Source: Cyclobacterium amurskyense (GTDB taxonomy: Bacteria > Bacteroidota > Bacteroidia > Cytophagales > Cyclobacteriaceae). From it: 64,000 nucleotides of DNA. A program made the translations under genes and the position numbers. The notes beneath the pieces are model-generated. The model was not told the origin of the DNA. It saw nothing but the letters and a program-made list of their open reading frames with translations, and ran no database searches. Below are positions 8,633 to 17,466 of this stretch, in pieces (within the stretch, counting starts at the first letter, position 1; each line of letters begins with the position of its first letter). The stretch lies in contig NZ_CP012040.1 of NCBI RefSeq assembly GCF_001050135.1, positions 4,791,001-4,855,000 of the forward strand, in the 5' to 3' direction.

Positions 8633-10213
8633 ATGCTGAATAGAAAGAACATTTTTATAAATTCATTGTCCCTGATGATTTTAGGGCTTTTTTCATGTAC
8701 TTCAGAAGAAGTTGAGAAGGCTCCTAATGTAGTGTTTATCTTGGTTGATGATATGGGGTATGCTGATTTAGGCTACGCAGGTTCTCCTTTTTATGAGACA
8801 CCCAATATTGATAAATTGGCCAGTGAAAGTTATCAGTTTACCAATGGGTATTCAGGAAGCAGGGTTTGTAGCCCTGCCCGTGCTACCATTATGACCGGAC
8901 AATTTACTGCAAGCCACGGTATCACAGATTGGATCGGAGCAAAAACAGGGGAGACCTGGAGAGAACATAAAAGACATGACCCTATGTTGCCGGCAACTTA
9001 TCAGTATCACCTTCCAAAAGAGAGTACTACAATTGCCGAAGCCTTTAAAGCCAATGGATACAAGACATTTTATGCCGGGAAATGGCACCTCGGGGATGAA
9101 GGAAGTTATCCTGAAGACCATGGCTTTGATGAAAATGTAGGAGGCTGGGACAAAGGTTCTCCCGCAGGAGGCTTTTTCTCCCCTTACAAAAACCCCAAGC
9201 TTAAAGATGGCCCGGATGGCGAAAATCTAACCCTTAGGTTGGCAAATGAAGTAGCTCATTTTATTGAACGAAGCAAAGATGAACCTTTTCTAGCCTTTTT
9301 GTCCTTTTATGCTGTCCATGCTCCTGTACAAACGAGCAGGGAAAAATGGGAGAAGTACAGAGACAAGGCCGAAGCTATGGGCATAGCAGACCATGGTTTT
9401 GAAATGGGAGATAAACTACCCTATAGAATCGTTCAGGATAATCCAAATTATGCTGGTTTGGTGGAATATGTTGACGATGCAGTAGGCATTGTCATGAAAC
9501 AGCTCGAAAGCCTAGGCCTAGCAGAAAATACCATTGTCGTGTTTACTTCTGATAATGGGGGGGTAGTAGCCGGGGATGCCTTTGCAACCGCCAATCTCTT
9601 GGTAAAAGGAGGGAAAGGTCATCATTGGGAAGGAGGAATTCGGGTTCCTTATTTAATAAAGGTACCAGGAACCCAACCACAAGCACCAATCGATTATCCG
9701 GTTGTGGGAGCTGATTTTCTCCCTACATTGGTGGATTTAATTTCAGGGGATGTGGACTTTTCTCAGGAAGTTGAGGGCACAAGCTTGAAACCCATATTCG
9801 AAGGAGATAAATTGGATGAGCGTGCTATTTTCTGGCATTATCCACATTATGGTAATCAGGGAGGAGTGCCTTCAGCCATGGTAAGGCAAGGTGAATGGAA
9901 GTTGATTAGGTATTTTGAAGATGGACATGAAGAATTGTACCATATAACTGAAGATGCATTCGAAGAGAATGAACTGTCTGCTGCTCATCCTGATAAAAAA
10001 GAGGCCCTTTCTACTTTATTGGGCAATTACTTGGAAGGTAAAGCAGTTTTAATGCCTACTCCCGATCAAGAATTCGACAAAGCGCTTTTTCAAAAGCGCA
10101 TCCATCAAATGGAGAATGAATTGATGCCGAGGTTAGAAAAACAAAGACTTGATTTTCTAGATAAAGACTGGCAACCCAATGCCGATTGGTGGGGAAGTGA
10201 GCCTGCTAATTAA
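8633..10213 (+). CDS. Sulfatase (family S1), lipoprotein, CSPAR active site
   Basis: 526 residues, lipobox GLFSC (Cys22). Asp39-Asp40 in LVDDMGYADLG and TSDNGG provide metal ligands. Cys79 in RVCSPARATIMTG is the formylglycine site with the CxPAR variant, accepted by anaerobic-type maturases. GKWHLGDEGSYPEDHGFDENVGG is the usual substrate-side loop. It resembles N-acetylgalactosamine-6-sulfatase or iduronate-2-sulfatase-like bacterial S1 enzymes more than the preceding sulfatase does. It is downstream in the same operon and is followed by a strong hairpin at 10240-10284, which should end the transcript. Confidence 0.94.
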   Translation: MLNRKNIFINSLSLMILGLFSCTSEEVEKAPNVVFILVDDMGYADLGYAGSPFYETPNIDKLASESYQFTNGYSGSRVCSPARATIMTGQFTASHGITDWIGAKTGETWREHKRHDPMLPATYQYHLPKESTTIAEAFKANGYKTFYAGKWHLGDEGSYPEDHGFDENVGGWDKGSPAGGFFSPYKNPKLKDGPDGENLTLRLANEVAHFIERSKDEPFLAFLSFYAVHAPVQTSREKWEKYRDKAEAMGIADHGFEMGDKLPYRIVQDNPNYAGLVEYVDDAVGIVMKQLESLGLAENTIVVFTSDNGGVVAGDAFATANLLVKGGKGHHWEGGIRVPYLIKVPGTQPQAPIDYPVVGADFLPTLVDLISGDVDFSQEVEGTSLKPIFEGDKLDERAIFWHYPHYGNQGGVPSAMVRQGEWKLIRYFEDGHEELYHITEDAFEENELSAAHPDKKEALSTLLGNYLEGKAVLMPTPDQEFDKALFQKRIHQMENELMPRLEKQRLDFLDKDWQPNADWWGSEPAN

Positions 10214-10239
10214 TTTGGAGCTGATATAGAGCGTAATTT

Positions 10240-10284
10240 TGGCGGTAATGATGTGAAAAAAAAGTATCATTACCGCCATTTTTT
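10240..10284 (+). terminator. Rho-independent terminator after the sulfatase pair
   Basis: A 13-bp perfect stem, TGGCGGTAATGAT (10240-10252) with ATCATTACCGCCA (10266-10278), encloses a 13-base A-rich loop and is followed by six T residues on the plus strand. The minus strand lacks a comparable T run, so it should act on the sulfatase transcript. Confidence 0.85.
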
Positions 10285-10304
10285 ATACTATTGAATATTT
10301 TGGG

Positions 10305-12074
10305 TTAAAGTGGCCATACCCAAAGAATAACAGGGATTCCTACTGCCATTACGAGTAAGGAAAGGGGCAATCCCGGTTTCCAATAATCCCCAAACTGATA
10401 ACCTCCCGGTCCAAGAACCAGCGTGTTGGACTGATGACCTATAGGGCTAAGAAAAGAGGAGGATGCCCCTACTGCAATACTCATTAGAAAAGGGTCAGCG
10501 GACAGTTCCAATACGGATGCGATCTGCAAACCAATTGGAGCCATAAGTACAACCGTGGCGGCATTGTTAATTAATGCTGACAGGAGCATGGTAGTGAGCA
10601 TAATTAATCCTAGCAAGGCCCAGGCTGGTAAATTATCCGAACTTGATAAAATCAATTTAGTTACTGTAGTGGCAGCACCACTTGTTTCGAAGGCTTCACC
10701 CACAGGTATCATGGCACCAAGCAAAACAATCACAGGCCAATCAATGCTGGTATAAAGGTTATTTAATGGAAGTATCCTACTAACCACCATTCCCATAGCT
10801 GCAAGCGTAAAAGAAATGGCAACTGGTAACCAACCCATCACCACGGCAATAATGGACAAAGCAAACAGGCCAACAGCCAATAAGGTACGCCTTGGTTTAC
10901 CTATTTTAATGCTTCTTTTGGCCAAAGGGAAGCATTTCATTTCATTAAGCGTATCTGAAATACGGTTTCTTCGTAATTGTAAAAGCAAAACATCCCCTGA
11001 ACGAAATACCTCATGATCAATCCGCTTAATTAAGGTCCTGTCTCCTCGGGACAATGCCAATAAATTGACATCATAGCGAGATCTCATGTGAATACTTGAG
11101 GCCGTTTGCCCTATTAATGGGGAACTTTCTTGGAGGATGCCCTCGGTATTGATTATCTCATTTTCATCCTCAATATAATCGATCAATTCTTCATCCCCAA
11201 CAAGTTTAACTTGGTACTTGTTAACGAATTCCTCCAGGTCATCCGTATTGGATTCCAATACGATGATGTCATTCGCCATAAGCACAAAATAGCGGCTTGG
11301 CGCATGAATTCTTATTTTGTTTCTGACGATGCCAAGGGCTTTGACGTCTAATTCTTTGTCATCAATGATGAATTTTATGGCTTTGTTTTCAAGGGGTGAA
11401 TTACTAGGAATGATGACTTCCGTAATATAGTTTTCAATTTTGAACAAAGCTTCATTGGCTTGATTCGAGGTCCTTTTCGGAATCAGTCGGTAGCCCACCA
11501 AAGAGATAAAAAGCACCCCAGCTGCTGCTATTGACATGCCAACGACGGTAAAATCAAACATGCCAAAAGCTACTTCACCACTTTGTGCACGAAAGGAAGC
11601 CACAATAATATTAGGAGGGGTGCCTATTAGTGTAGTCAAACCTCCCAAAAGGGAAGCAAATGCAATAGGCATTAAAATAAGCGAAGGAGAATAATTGTGC
11701 TTTCTAGCCATTTGAATGGCCACAGGCATAAAAATGGCCAAAGCGCCTATATTGTTCATAAAGCCAGAAGCAATTGCCACTGCAGCTGAAAGGGTGGCAA
11801 TTTGTAAGGTGATATTGTTACCAACCTTATCCATAAACGCCACCAAAACATTGACGATTCCTGAATTTTCTAAACCTTTACTTACTACCAAGATGGCAGC
11901 TACTGTAATTACGGCAGGGTGGCTAAAGCCCATAAAGGCTTCATCATAAGGTACCAGACCAAGTATGGCAAGTAATATTAAAGCAGAAAGTGCGACAAGG
12001 TCGTAACGGATCTTTCCCCAAATAAAAAACAGAAGGGATAAGCCCAGCGTGGCAAAAACGATGATTTCTTCCAT
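10305..12074 (-). CDS. SLC13/DASS-family permease with two RCK_C (TrkA-C) domains
   Basis: A 589-residue membrane protein of the divalent anion:Na+ symporter / ArsB-like superfamily. The N-terminal half shows GFSHPAVITVAAILVVSKG, the NNIGALAIFMPVAI segment and the LIGTPPNIIVAS loop, a sodium/substrate motif. A cytoplasmic insert at about residues 200-370 contains two TrkA-C-like regions, including VKALGIVRNKIRIHA and SSPLIGQTASSIHMRSRYDVNLLALSRG. The C-terminal half repeats the fold with INNAATVVLMAPI and SPIGHQSNTLVLGPGGYQFGDY. Relatives carry sulfate, dicarboxylates or other anions, and the substrate here is not predictable. It begins eight bases after the acyl-CoA oxidase-like gene, so both are likely co-transcribed. 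Confidence 0.9.
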   Translation of the reverse strand: MEEIIVFATLGLSLLFFIWGKIRYDLVALSALILLAILGLVPYDEAFMGFSHPAVITVAAILVVSKGLENSGIVNVLVAFMDKVGNNITLQIATLSAAVAIASGFMNNIGALAIFMPVAIQMARKHNYSPSLILMPIAFASLLGGLTTLIGTPPNIIVASFRAQSGEVAFGMFDFTVVGMSIAAAGVLFISLVGYRLIPKRTSNQANEALFKIENYITEVIIPSNSPLENKAIKFIIDDKELDVKALGIVRNKIRIHAPSRYFVLMANDIIVLESNTDDLEEFVNKYQVKLVGDEELIDYIEDENEIINTEGILQESSPLIGQTASSIHMRSRYDVNLLALSRGDRTLIKRIDHEVFRSGDVLLLQLRRNRISDTLNEMKCFPLAKRSIKIGKPRRTLLAVGLFALSIIAVVMGWLPVAISFTLAAMGMVVSRILPLNNLYTSIDWPVIVLLGAMIPVGEAFETSGAATTVTKLILSSSDNLPAWALLGLIMLTTMLLSALINNAATVVLMAPIGLQIASVLELSADPFLMSIAVGASSSFLSPIGHQSNTLVLGPGGYQFGDYWKPGLPLSLLVMAVGIPVILWVWPL

Positions 12075-12082
12075 ATATTGAC

Positions 12083-14380
12083 CTAGGTAGCAATAGGTGC
12101 TGAAAGACAGGAATCGGGTATATTAAATGCGTTGACCAAAGGAACTGCGTCTTTACGTGTTTCCCAGCACAATTGATTGACCATTTTCCTTATGGCCTTG
12201 GCTTTACCACCTTCCATATAACCTTGTTCAAGGTACCAACCCTTATGGGTTTCGATTTGGTATAAGGCGAAAAGATCGCAAAGTCTTTTTAGTACCAGCT
12301 TCAATTCCGGATCAGTTGTTTGTTTGATTTTCTCAATAAACTGTTCTAAAATTACCCGCTCAATAAAAGCCATTCCTAAGGTGAATAAATGATGTTGTGC
12401 AACGTTCACTGCGTCAAAAGGGTCCATCCCTTCATCCATCAAACGCTTTAATCTTTTGGCAGCAGAATTCAGAATGCTACTTTCTCTGTACTGAAAAGCA
12501 TTTAAATGAAAATCAGGGTCTAATAAATGAGTCTCATCAGTTTTTCGAATGATAAGTGGATTTTTCTCTGTGAGTGTAGTTTTTGTTTTAGTGACTACAT
12601 AATCAATAACAGTGAACAAGTTCATGTTCTCAAATTGCTTCTTATAGGAACTAAGTCTACTTTTAGCTACTAACTGTAAAAGAACCGTATTGTCCCCTTC
12701 AAATGTGGTGTACACGTCTGAATCATTTTTTAAAGCGTCGATTCTGTTTTCAGACAAATATCCTTTTCCCCCACAGGCTTCTCTACATTCTTGTAAGGTG
12801 CTAGTATTGTGCCAGGTTACATAGGATTTCAAGCCTGCTGCCAGTGCTTCAATTTCCTGCATTTCGCTTTCTTTTCTATTTAGAAAGCGATCTGTCATGT
12901 GTTCCATTGCAAAATGACAGGCATAAGTTTTGGCAAGTAGTGGCAGAAGTCTCCGCTGATGCATGCGGTAGTTTAAGATAGGGACTTCTGATGTGCCATC
13001 AGGTCCAAATTGCCGGCGTTTGTCAGCATACCTTATGGCAATGGTTAGGCCTGACTTTGAAGCAGCAAGGGCCGAACGAGGTATTCCAATTCTTCCACCT
13101 ACAAGGGTTCCAAGCATTGTGAAAAACCTTTTATTATCGCTAGCAATAGGACTTTGGAAATTGCCTTCATCATCTACGGAAGAAAATTTGTCCAACATAT
13201 TTTCTTTGGGTACAATGACGGTGTCGAAGGCTATCAATCCATTGTCTACACCATTTAGCCCCATTTTTCTTCCACAATCTTCTATGGATATTCCAGGTAA
13301 GGTTTTTCCCTGATCGTCTCTTAGAGGAACTATAAAAGTGCTTACACCATAGTCTTTTCCATCAATTATCAACTTGGCAAAAACAGTGGCCATTTTCCCA
13401 TGTAGTGCAGCATTGCCAATGTACTCCTTGCGGGCATTTATATGCGGGGTATGGATAGTGAAGTTTTTTTCGGCATGATTGTAAGTAGCGGTTGTTTCTA
13501 TCCCTCTTACATTGGATCCATGATTGGTCTCCGTCATGGCAAAGCAACCTGGTAATTCAAGGCTTCCTATTGCTTTGAGGTATTTTTGATGGTGCTTTTT
13601 TGTTCCGAGCATTAATACACTCATTCCCCATAAGCCAAATTGAACACCAAACTTAATTACAGTACTCAAATCCCTATAACTTAGGGTTTCCATTACTGTA
13701 AAATAACCTTCCATGTCATTTTTTCCTCCATATTCTTTGGGAAAACCTATAGAGCCATATCCTTTATTAGCCAATATTTTACACCATATTAATACCTGTT
13801 CACGGAAATCTTTCAAGTTGCTCGGATCCACATAATCGAATTCTTTCTTGGCGATAAGAGATTTAACCTCATCGATTAATGGTTTTCTTTTTCCATCAAG
13901 AAGTGCTGTTAACTTGGCTATATCGAAGCCTACTTGTGTTTCGTAGGAGGTGGATATATTGGAGTGGGAGGATTTAAAAGTTAAAGCTGCAGATTTGCCT
14001 ATGATCCCCAACTGGTCCTCCAAATTCCCCAATTCTTGTTCTACCCTGGACATGGGGAAAGTATGGGCTACTTCGGGTGCATATTTTTTAAGAATTTCAA
14101 GCCCAATACTTGAAAGATGGGGATAATTTGTGTTGTTATCAACAGCCAATTTTATTGTTTGCCACCACATTTCCATTTCTTCCCTAGAAGGTGGAGATTG
14201 TGGATCTAGCTTGGCTACTAAATATTTGCGGTCTTCTTCACTCAACCAATCTACCGTTTTGAAAAAGGATTGAAATGCTTGATGTTCGCTGTCGGTTAAA
14301 AGTGTATCCGACCATACCATATAAAGGGTAGGCAGTAGAACAAGGCTTCCATTGGTAGGCTGAGAAAGAAACTTTTCCAT
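12083..14380 (-). CDS. Acyl-CoA oxidase/dehydrogenase-like flavoenzyme
   Basis: 765 residues, longer than ordinary acyl-CoA dehydrogenases (about 380-600) and close to acyl-CoA oxidases. FAD and substrate motifs are present: CFAMTETNHGSNVRGIETTATY in the middle domain, KRRQFGP, and ACGGKGYLSENRIDALKNDSDVYTTFEGDN, where the Glu of FEGDN corresponds to the catalytic base of acyl-CoA oxidases. A C-terminal all-helical extension follows. It should oxidise a CoA thioester at the alpha,beta position in fatty-acid or branched-chain breakdown. Whether O2 or an electron-transfer flavoprotein accepts the electrons cannot be told. It is the first gene of a probable two-gene unit with the SLC13 transporter. 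No signal peptide; cytoplasmic. Confidence 0.9.
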   Translation of the reverse strand: MEKFLSQPTNGSLVLLPTLYMVWSDTLLTDSEHQAFQSFFKTVDWLSEEDRKYLVAKLDPQSPPSREEMEMWWQTIKLAVDNNTNYPHLSSIGLEILKKYAPEVAHTFPMSRVEQELGNLEDQLGIIGKSAALTFKSSHSNISTSYETQVGFDIAKLTALLDGKRKPLIDEVKSLIAKKEFDYVDPSNLKDFREQVLIWCKILANKGYGSIGFPKEYGGKNDMEGYFTVMETLSYRDLSTVIKFGVQFGLWGMSVLMLGTKKHHQKYLKAIGSLELPGCFAMTETNHGSNVRGIETTATYNHAEKNFTIHTPHINARKEYIGNAALHGKMATVFAKLIIDGKDYGVSTFIVPLRDDQGKTLPGISIEDCGRKMGLNGVDNGLIAFDTVIVPKENMLDKFSSVDDEGNFQSPIASDNKRFFTMLGTLVGGRIGIPRSALAASKSGLTIAIRYADKRRQFGPDGTSEVPILNYRMHQRRLLPLLAKTYACHFAMEHMTDRFLNRKESEMQEIEALAAGLKSYVTWHNTSTLQECREACGGKGYLSENRIDALKNDSDVYTTFEGDNTVLLQLVAKSRLSSYKKQFENMNLFTVIDYVVTKTKTTLTEKNPLIIRKTDETHLLDPDFHLNAFQYRESSILNSAAKRLKRLMDEGMDPFDAVNVAQHHLFTLGMAFIERVILEQFIEKIKQTTDPELKLVLKRLCDLFALYQIETHKGWYLEQGYMEGGKAKAIRKMVNQLCWETRKDAVPLVNAFNIPDSCLSAPIAT

Positions 14381-14507
14381 TTTTATTTCAGGTTTATGAT
14401 TTAGTACTAAAAAGGTAAGAAAATATTTCTAACCCTTTCAATAATCTTACCAAAAGTTAAAAATGGATTGAGACAATTAAATTAAAGTGGATTTGGGCTA
14501 AAAGCTT

Positions 14508-15938
14508 TTAATCGATATTGTCCCATTCTTTGATGTTTTTTAAATTTAGACTATTGGAATCAAAGGTAGGGTCTAGACCTTTTTTTCTTTGATCTACATA
14601 GTCTTTTAATGCAGCCATTGCTGGCTTCCTTAATAATATTATGGCAATCATATTGAGCCAAGCCATCATTCCCACCCCAATATCACCTAAGGTCCATGCC
14701 AGCTCGGCAGTCCTTATAGTTCCATAAAAGGTAGCCACCAATATTAATACCCGTAATAAAAACACAGGCCACTTTCTGGTTTTGTCTCCTTGAAGGAAGC
14801 TTAGGTTGGTTTCAGCGATATAATAATAGGCCATAATGGTAGTAAAAGCGAAAAAAGCCAAAGAGATGGCAATGAATCCTGCACCTAAATCAGGAAAGTG
14901 TTGACTAATTGCGTATTGGGTAAATTCTGGTCCGAAAGTCACTCCAGGAAGGTTTTCTACTAAAAATCCACCTTCTGGATTGACTACATTGTACTGTCCA
15001 GTAAATAGAATCATGAATGCAGTAGCTGTACAGATAAAAAGCGTGTCAACATATACAGAGAAAGCTTGCACCAAGCCTTGCTTAACTGGATGACTTACTT
15101 CTGCGGCGGCTGCAGCATGAGGGGCTGTTCCCTGACCAGCTTCATTGCTATAAATCCCTCTTTTAATACCCCAGGAAATGGCCATTCCAAATATTCCACC
15201 GAATGTGGCTTCAGCATTAAATGCAGAGCTTATAATTAAATGAATCACTCCTGGAATTTCTGTGAAATTCAATATCATTATTATCACTGCCATGATGATA
15301 TAAGCAGCAGCCATAAAAGGGACGACAATTTGAGCGACTTTTCCAATACGCTTTACACCTCCAAAAATAATAAGGGCAAGAAAAACACAAATTAGCAAGC
15401 CAGTAATCCAAACTGGTACATCAAAGGCATTTTCAACACTTATGGCAATACTGTTACTTTGTACACCGGGAAGAAAAAAGGCTGTGCTTAGGATGGTGGC
15501 AAAAGCAAACAAAACGGCATACCATTGAATTCCCAAACCTTTTGATATATAAAAGGCGGGACCACCTCGGTATTGACCATCTTTTACTTCTTTGTACATT
15601 TGACCAAGTGTGGCTTCAATGAATGCCGATGCACTTCCTAGGAAGGCGATGATCCACATCCAGAAAATTGCACCAGGTCCTCCCATGGCTATAGCTGTAG
15701 CAACCCCTGCAATATTCCCCGTTCCAACCCGGCCTGATATGGCAATGGCAAAAGCTTGAAAGGAAGTAACCCCTTTATCTGAAGACTCGCCACCAAACAA
15801 TAATTTTATCATTTCCTTGAAATAGCGGATTTGAAGGAATTTGGTGACAATTGAAAAATAAATTCCGACACCTAAGCAAAGGACAATTAAAGCATTACTC
15901 CAAATGATGTTGTTTAGGGCGTATATTATGGACTCCAT
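14508..15938 (-). CDS. Alanine/glycine:cation symporter (AGCS family)
   Basis: 476 residues when started at the ATG at 15938 (MESIIYALNNIIWSN). A start 13 codons upstream exists, but it adds a hydrophilic stretch not expected in the family. Diagnostic motifs are GRVGTGNIAGVATAIAMGGPGAIFW in the first third and IKRGIYSNEAGQGTAPHAAAAAE in the middle, the latter being the AGCS signature. About eleven membrane helices. It takes up alanine or glycine with Na+ or H+ across the inner membrane. It stands alone: the acyl-CoA oxidase gene begins 127 bases downstream on the same strand, and a fold-back element lies about 100 bases upstream. Confidence 0.94.
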   Translation of the reverse strand: MESIIYALNNIIWSNALIVLCLGVGIYFSIVTKFLQIRYFKEMIKLLFGGESSDKGVTSFQAFAIAISGRVGTGNIAGVATAIAMGGPGAIFWMWIIAFLGSASAFIEATLGQMYKEVKDGQYRGGPAFYISKGLGIQWYAVLFAFATILSTAFFLPGVQSNSIAISVENAFDVPVWITGLLICVFLALIIFGGVKRIGKVAQIVVPFMAAAYIIMAVIIMILNFTEIPGVIHLIISSAFNAEATFGGIFGMAISWGIKRGIYSNEAGQGTAPHAAAAAEVSHPVKQGLVQAFSVYVDTLFICTATAFMILFTGQYNVVNPEGGFLVENLPGVTFGPEFTQYAISQHFPDLGAGFIAISLAFFAFTTIMAYYYIAETNLSFLQGDKTRKWPVFLLRVLILVATFYGTIRTAELAWTLGDIGVGMMAWLNMIAIILLRKPAMAALKDYVDQRKKGLDPTFDSNSLNLKNIKEWDNID

Positions 15939-16042
15939 GTTGTTAGTTTGGTGTGGAAAGATTTGTTTTATATACACAAAGAAAACCTAAAATAGGGTTA
16001 ATAATAATTTTGAGCCTAAAAAAATGTAGAAACATGCCTTGG

Positions 16043-16263
16043 TTTAACCCGAAATATGCAATAGACAATCTATTACGTGCTGAAATCGCTTCAAAATCAG
16101 CCACTTCGTTGCTGTTTGGATATTTCACCATAGCGGTGCTATGCTAAAATATCCAAACAGCCTGATTTTCTTGCGATTGCAACACTTCCCGTAAACACAG
16201 GACAGGCTATCACCCCTGACTATTGTCAGGACGGAGAAATCCTATTACATAATCCGGGTTTAA
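16043..16263 (+). repeat. Fold-back repeat, copy 1 (full length, ~221 bp)
   Basis: Begins TTTAACCCG and ends CGGGTTTAA; the terminal 22 bases are inverted repeats matching at about 18 positions. This copy carries a perfect 15-bp inner stem, GCTGTTTGGATATTT (16111-16125) with AAATATCCAAACAGC (16147-16161), around ATAGC-GGT-GCTAT. Two side hairpins on the right arm are CCCGTAAACACAGG-like and CCTGAC-TATT-GTCAGG. It lies between the divergently transcribed symporter and CvfB-like genes. An apparent reading frame through it is not a gene. Confidence 0.9.
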
Positions 16264-16386
16264 GTTTATTTTGAATGAACAGTAAAATTAATTGATGGTC
16301 AATGAAGATATTATTTTTCATTCTATAGCTGCTCTACTGGTAGGTAGAAGGGATTTTTACTCTCCAGTTAAGCCGACTTTAAAAGC

Positions 16387-16420
16387 TTGAATAAAACACT
16401 GTTAAAAATCATTACCTTTG
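16387..16420 (+). promoter_or_regulatory. Bacteroidota-type promoter for the CvfB-like gene
   Basis: TTG at 16387-16389 and TACCTTTG at 16413-16420, which matches the TAnnTTTG -7 element, are separated by 23 bases. That spacing is at the long end but within the range known for this phylum. The start codon is 42 bases further on. Confidence 0.6.
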
Positions 16421-16461
16421 CGTCCGATTGTAGCTAATTACAAATCTGACGGAAAAACAAT

Positions 16462-17289
16462 ATGAAAGAATTAGGAAAAATCAGCACCTTACCGATAAAT
16501 CGGTTTACAGACAATGGTGCTTACCTCGCTTTAAGTGATGGGGATGAGTTATTAATACCTAAAAGGTACCTTAGTGGAGAGGAGAAAGAAGGGGATTTTA
16601 AGGAAGTTTTTGTTTACACAGACAGTGAAGACAGGCCTGTAGCAGTTACGGATTATCCATTGGCCTTGTTGGATCAGTTTGCTGTATTAGAGGTGAAAGA
16701 TGTAACAAGTATTGGTGCCTTTTTGGAATGGGGACTGGAGAAGGATTTGTTTCTTCCCAATTCAGAAATGCGTCAGGATGTAAAACCTGGGGAAAAGGTT
16801 TTGGTGTTTGTTTGTGTGGATCACCGCACCTCGCGTTTGATTGGGGTGAGCAAGTATGAGGACTTTATTTTATCTGATACCAGTGGATTTGAAGTAGGGC
16901 AGGAAGTGAATGCCTTGGTTTTTGACAGCACTGGTTTAGGGTATAAGGTATTGATCAATGACTTTTATGAAGGTCTCATTTATTCAAATGAGGTCTTTAA
17001 ACCATTGGCCATTGGCGATAAGGTTCGTGCATTTGTTAAAAAAATAAGAGAGGACAATAAGATTGATTTAATTATTACTCCTATAGGTCGTCAGAAATTT
17101 GATGAAGGAGCAGATCAAATATTAAGCCTCTTGCAGGATAAAAATTTTTTACCGCTTACGGATAAATCATCTCCTGAAATCATAAAGGAGACATTGGGAA
17201 TGAGCAAGAAGCATTTCAAACAGTGCATCGGACAACTGTACCGGAAAAAGATCATCGTAATAAAAGAAGATGGCATATATAAGGTTTAA
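16462..17289 (+). CDS. cvfB: CvfB/YitL-like S1 RNA-binding protein
   Basis: 275 residues. The pattern fits the CvfB family: tandem S1-type OB folds followed by a winged helix. Visible parts are a first OB fold (GAYLALSDGDELLIPKRYL), a true S1 fold (VTSIGAFLEWGLEKDLFLPNSEM), a third S1 fold (GLGYKVLINDFYEGLIYSNEVF) and a C-terminal winged helix (SPEIIKETLGMSKKHFKQCIGQLYRKKIIVIKEDGIYKV). The family binds RNA and in firmicutes influences virulence-factor expression; its role in Bacteroidota is not established. Cytoplasmic. It is preceded by a promoter-like TTG/TACCTTTG pair and is likely monocistronic, since the next gene has its own -7-like element. Confidence 0.9.
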   Translation: MKELGKISTLPINRFTDNGAYLALSDGDELLIPKRYLSGEEKEGDFKEVFVYTDSEDRPVAVTDYPLALLDQFAVLEVKDVTSIGAFLEWGLEKDLFLPNSEMRQDVKPGEKVLVFVCVDHRTSRLIGVSKYEDFILSDTSGFEVGQEVNALVFDSTGLGYKVLINDFYEGLIYSNEVFKPLAIGDKVRAFVKKIREDNKIDLIITPIGRQKFDEGADQILSLLQDKNFLPLTDKSSPEIIKETLGMSKKHFKQCIGQLYRKKIIVIKEDGIYKV

Positions 17290-17354
17290 ATGACCTCATA
17301 AAGTTTATTTTATCAATAATATTATTGAAAAAAGGAATTAGTAGGAAAATCTGC

Positions 17355-17418
17355 TATTTTTGCCCTGTTCACTATTTTAAGATCAACCTGATTTTTCGTT
17401 AAATTGATCGTTGATCAA
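17355..17418 (+). promoter_or_regulatory. Leader of the ROK gene: -7 element and GATCAAC/GTTGATC inverted repeats
   Basis: TATTTTTG at 17355-17362 matches TAnnTTTG. No TTG at normal spacing was found upstream. Downstream, GATCAAC at 17381-17387 pairs with GTTGATC at 17410-17416, and TTGATCAA at 17411-17418 is itself a palindrome. These sit in the probable leader, about 50-85 bases before the start codon, and could be an operator or an RNA hairpin. Confidence 0.35.
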
Positions 17419-17466
17419 AGGCTTAATAAGCGGTATTTACATCTTGTAATTTGATTAGAGTATAGA

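Noticed and set aside
15953..16147. Small open frame (64 codons) reading FNPKYAID...
   Set aside because: It lies within the fold-back repeat copy 1. The same peptide appears wherever the repeat is read in this frame (also at 57064-57351), so it is repeat translation, not a gene.
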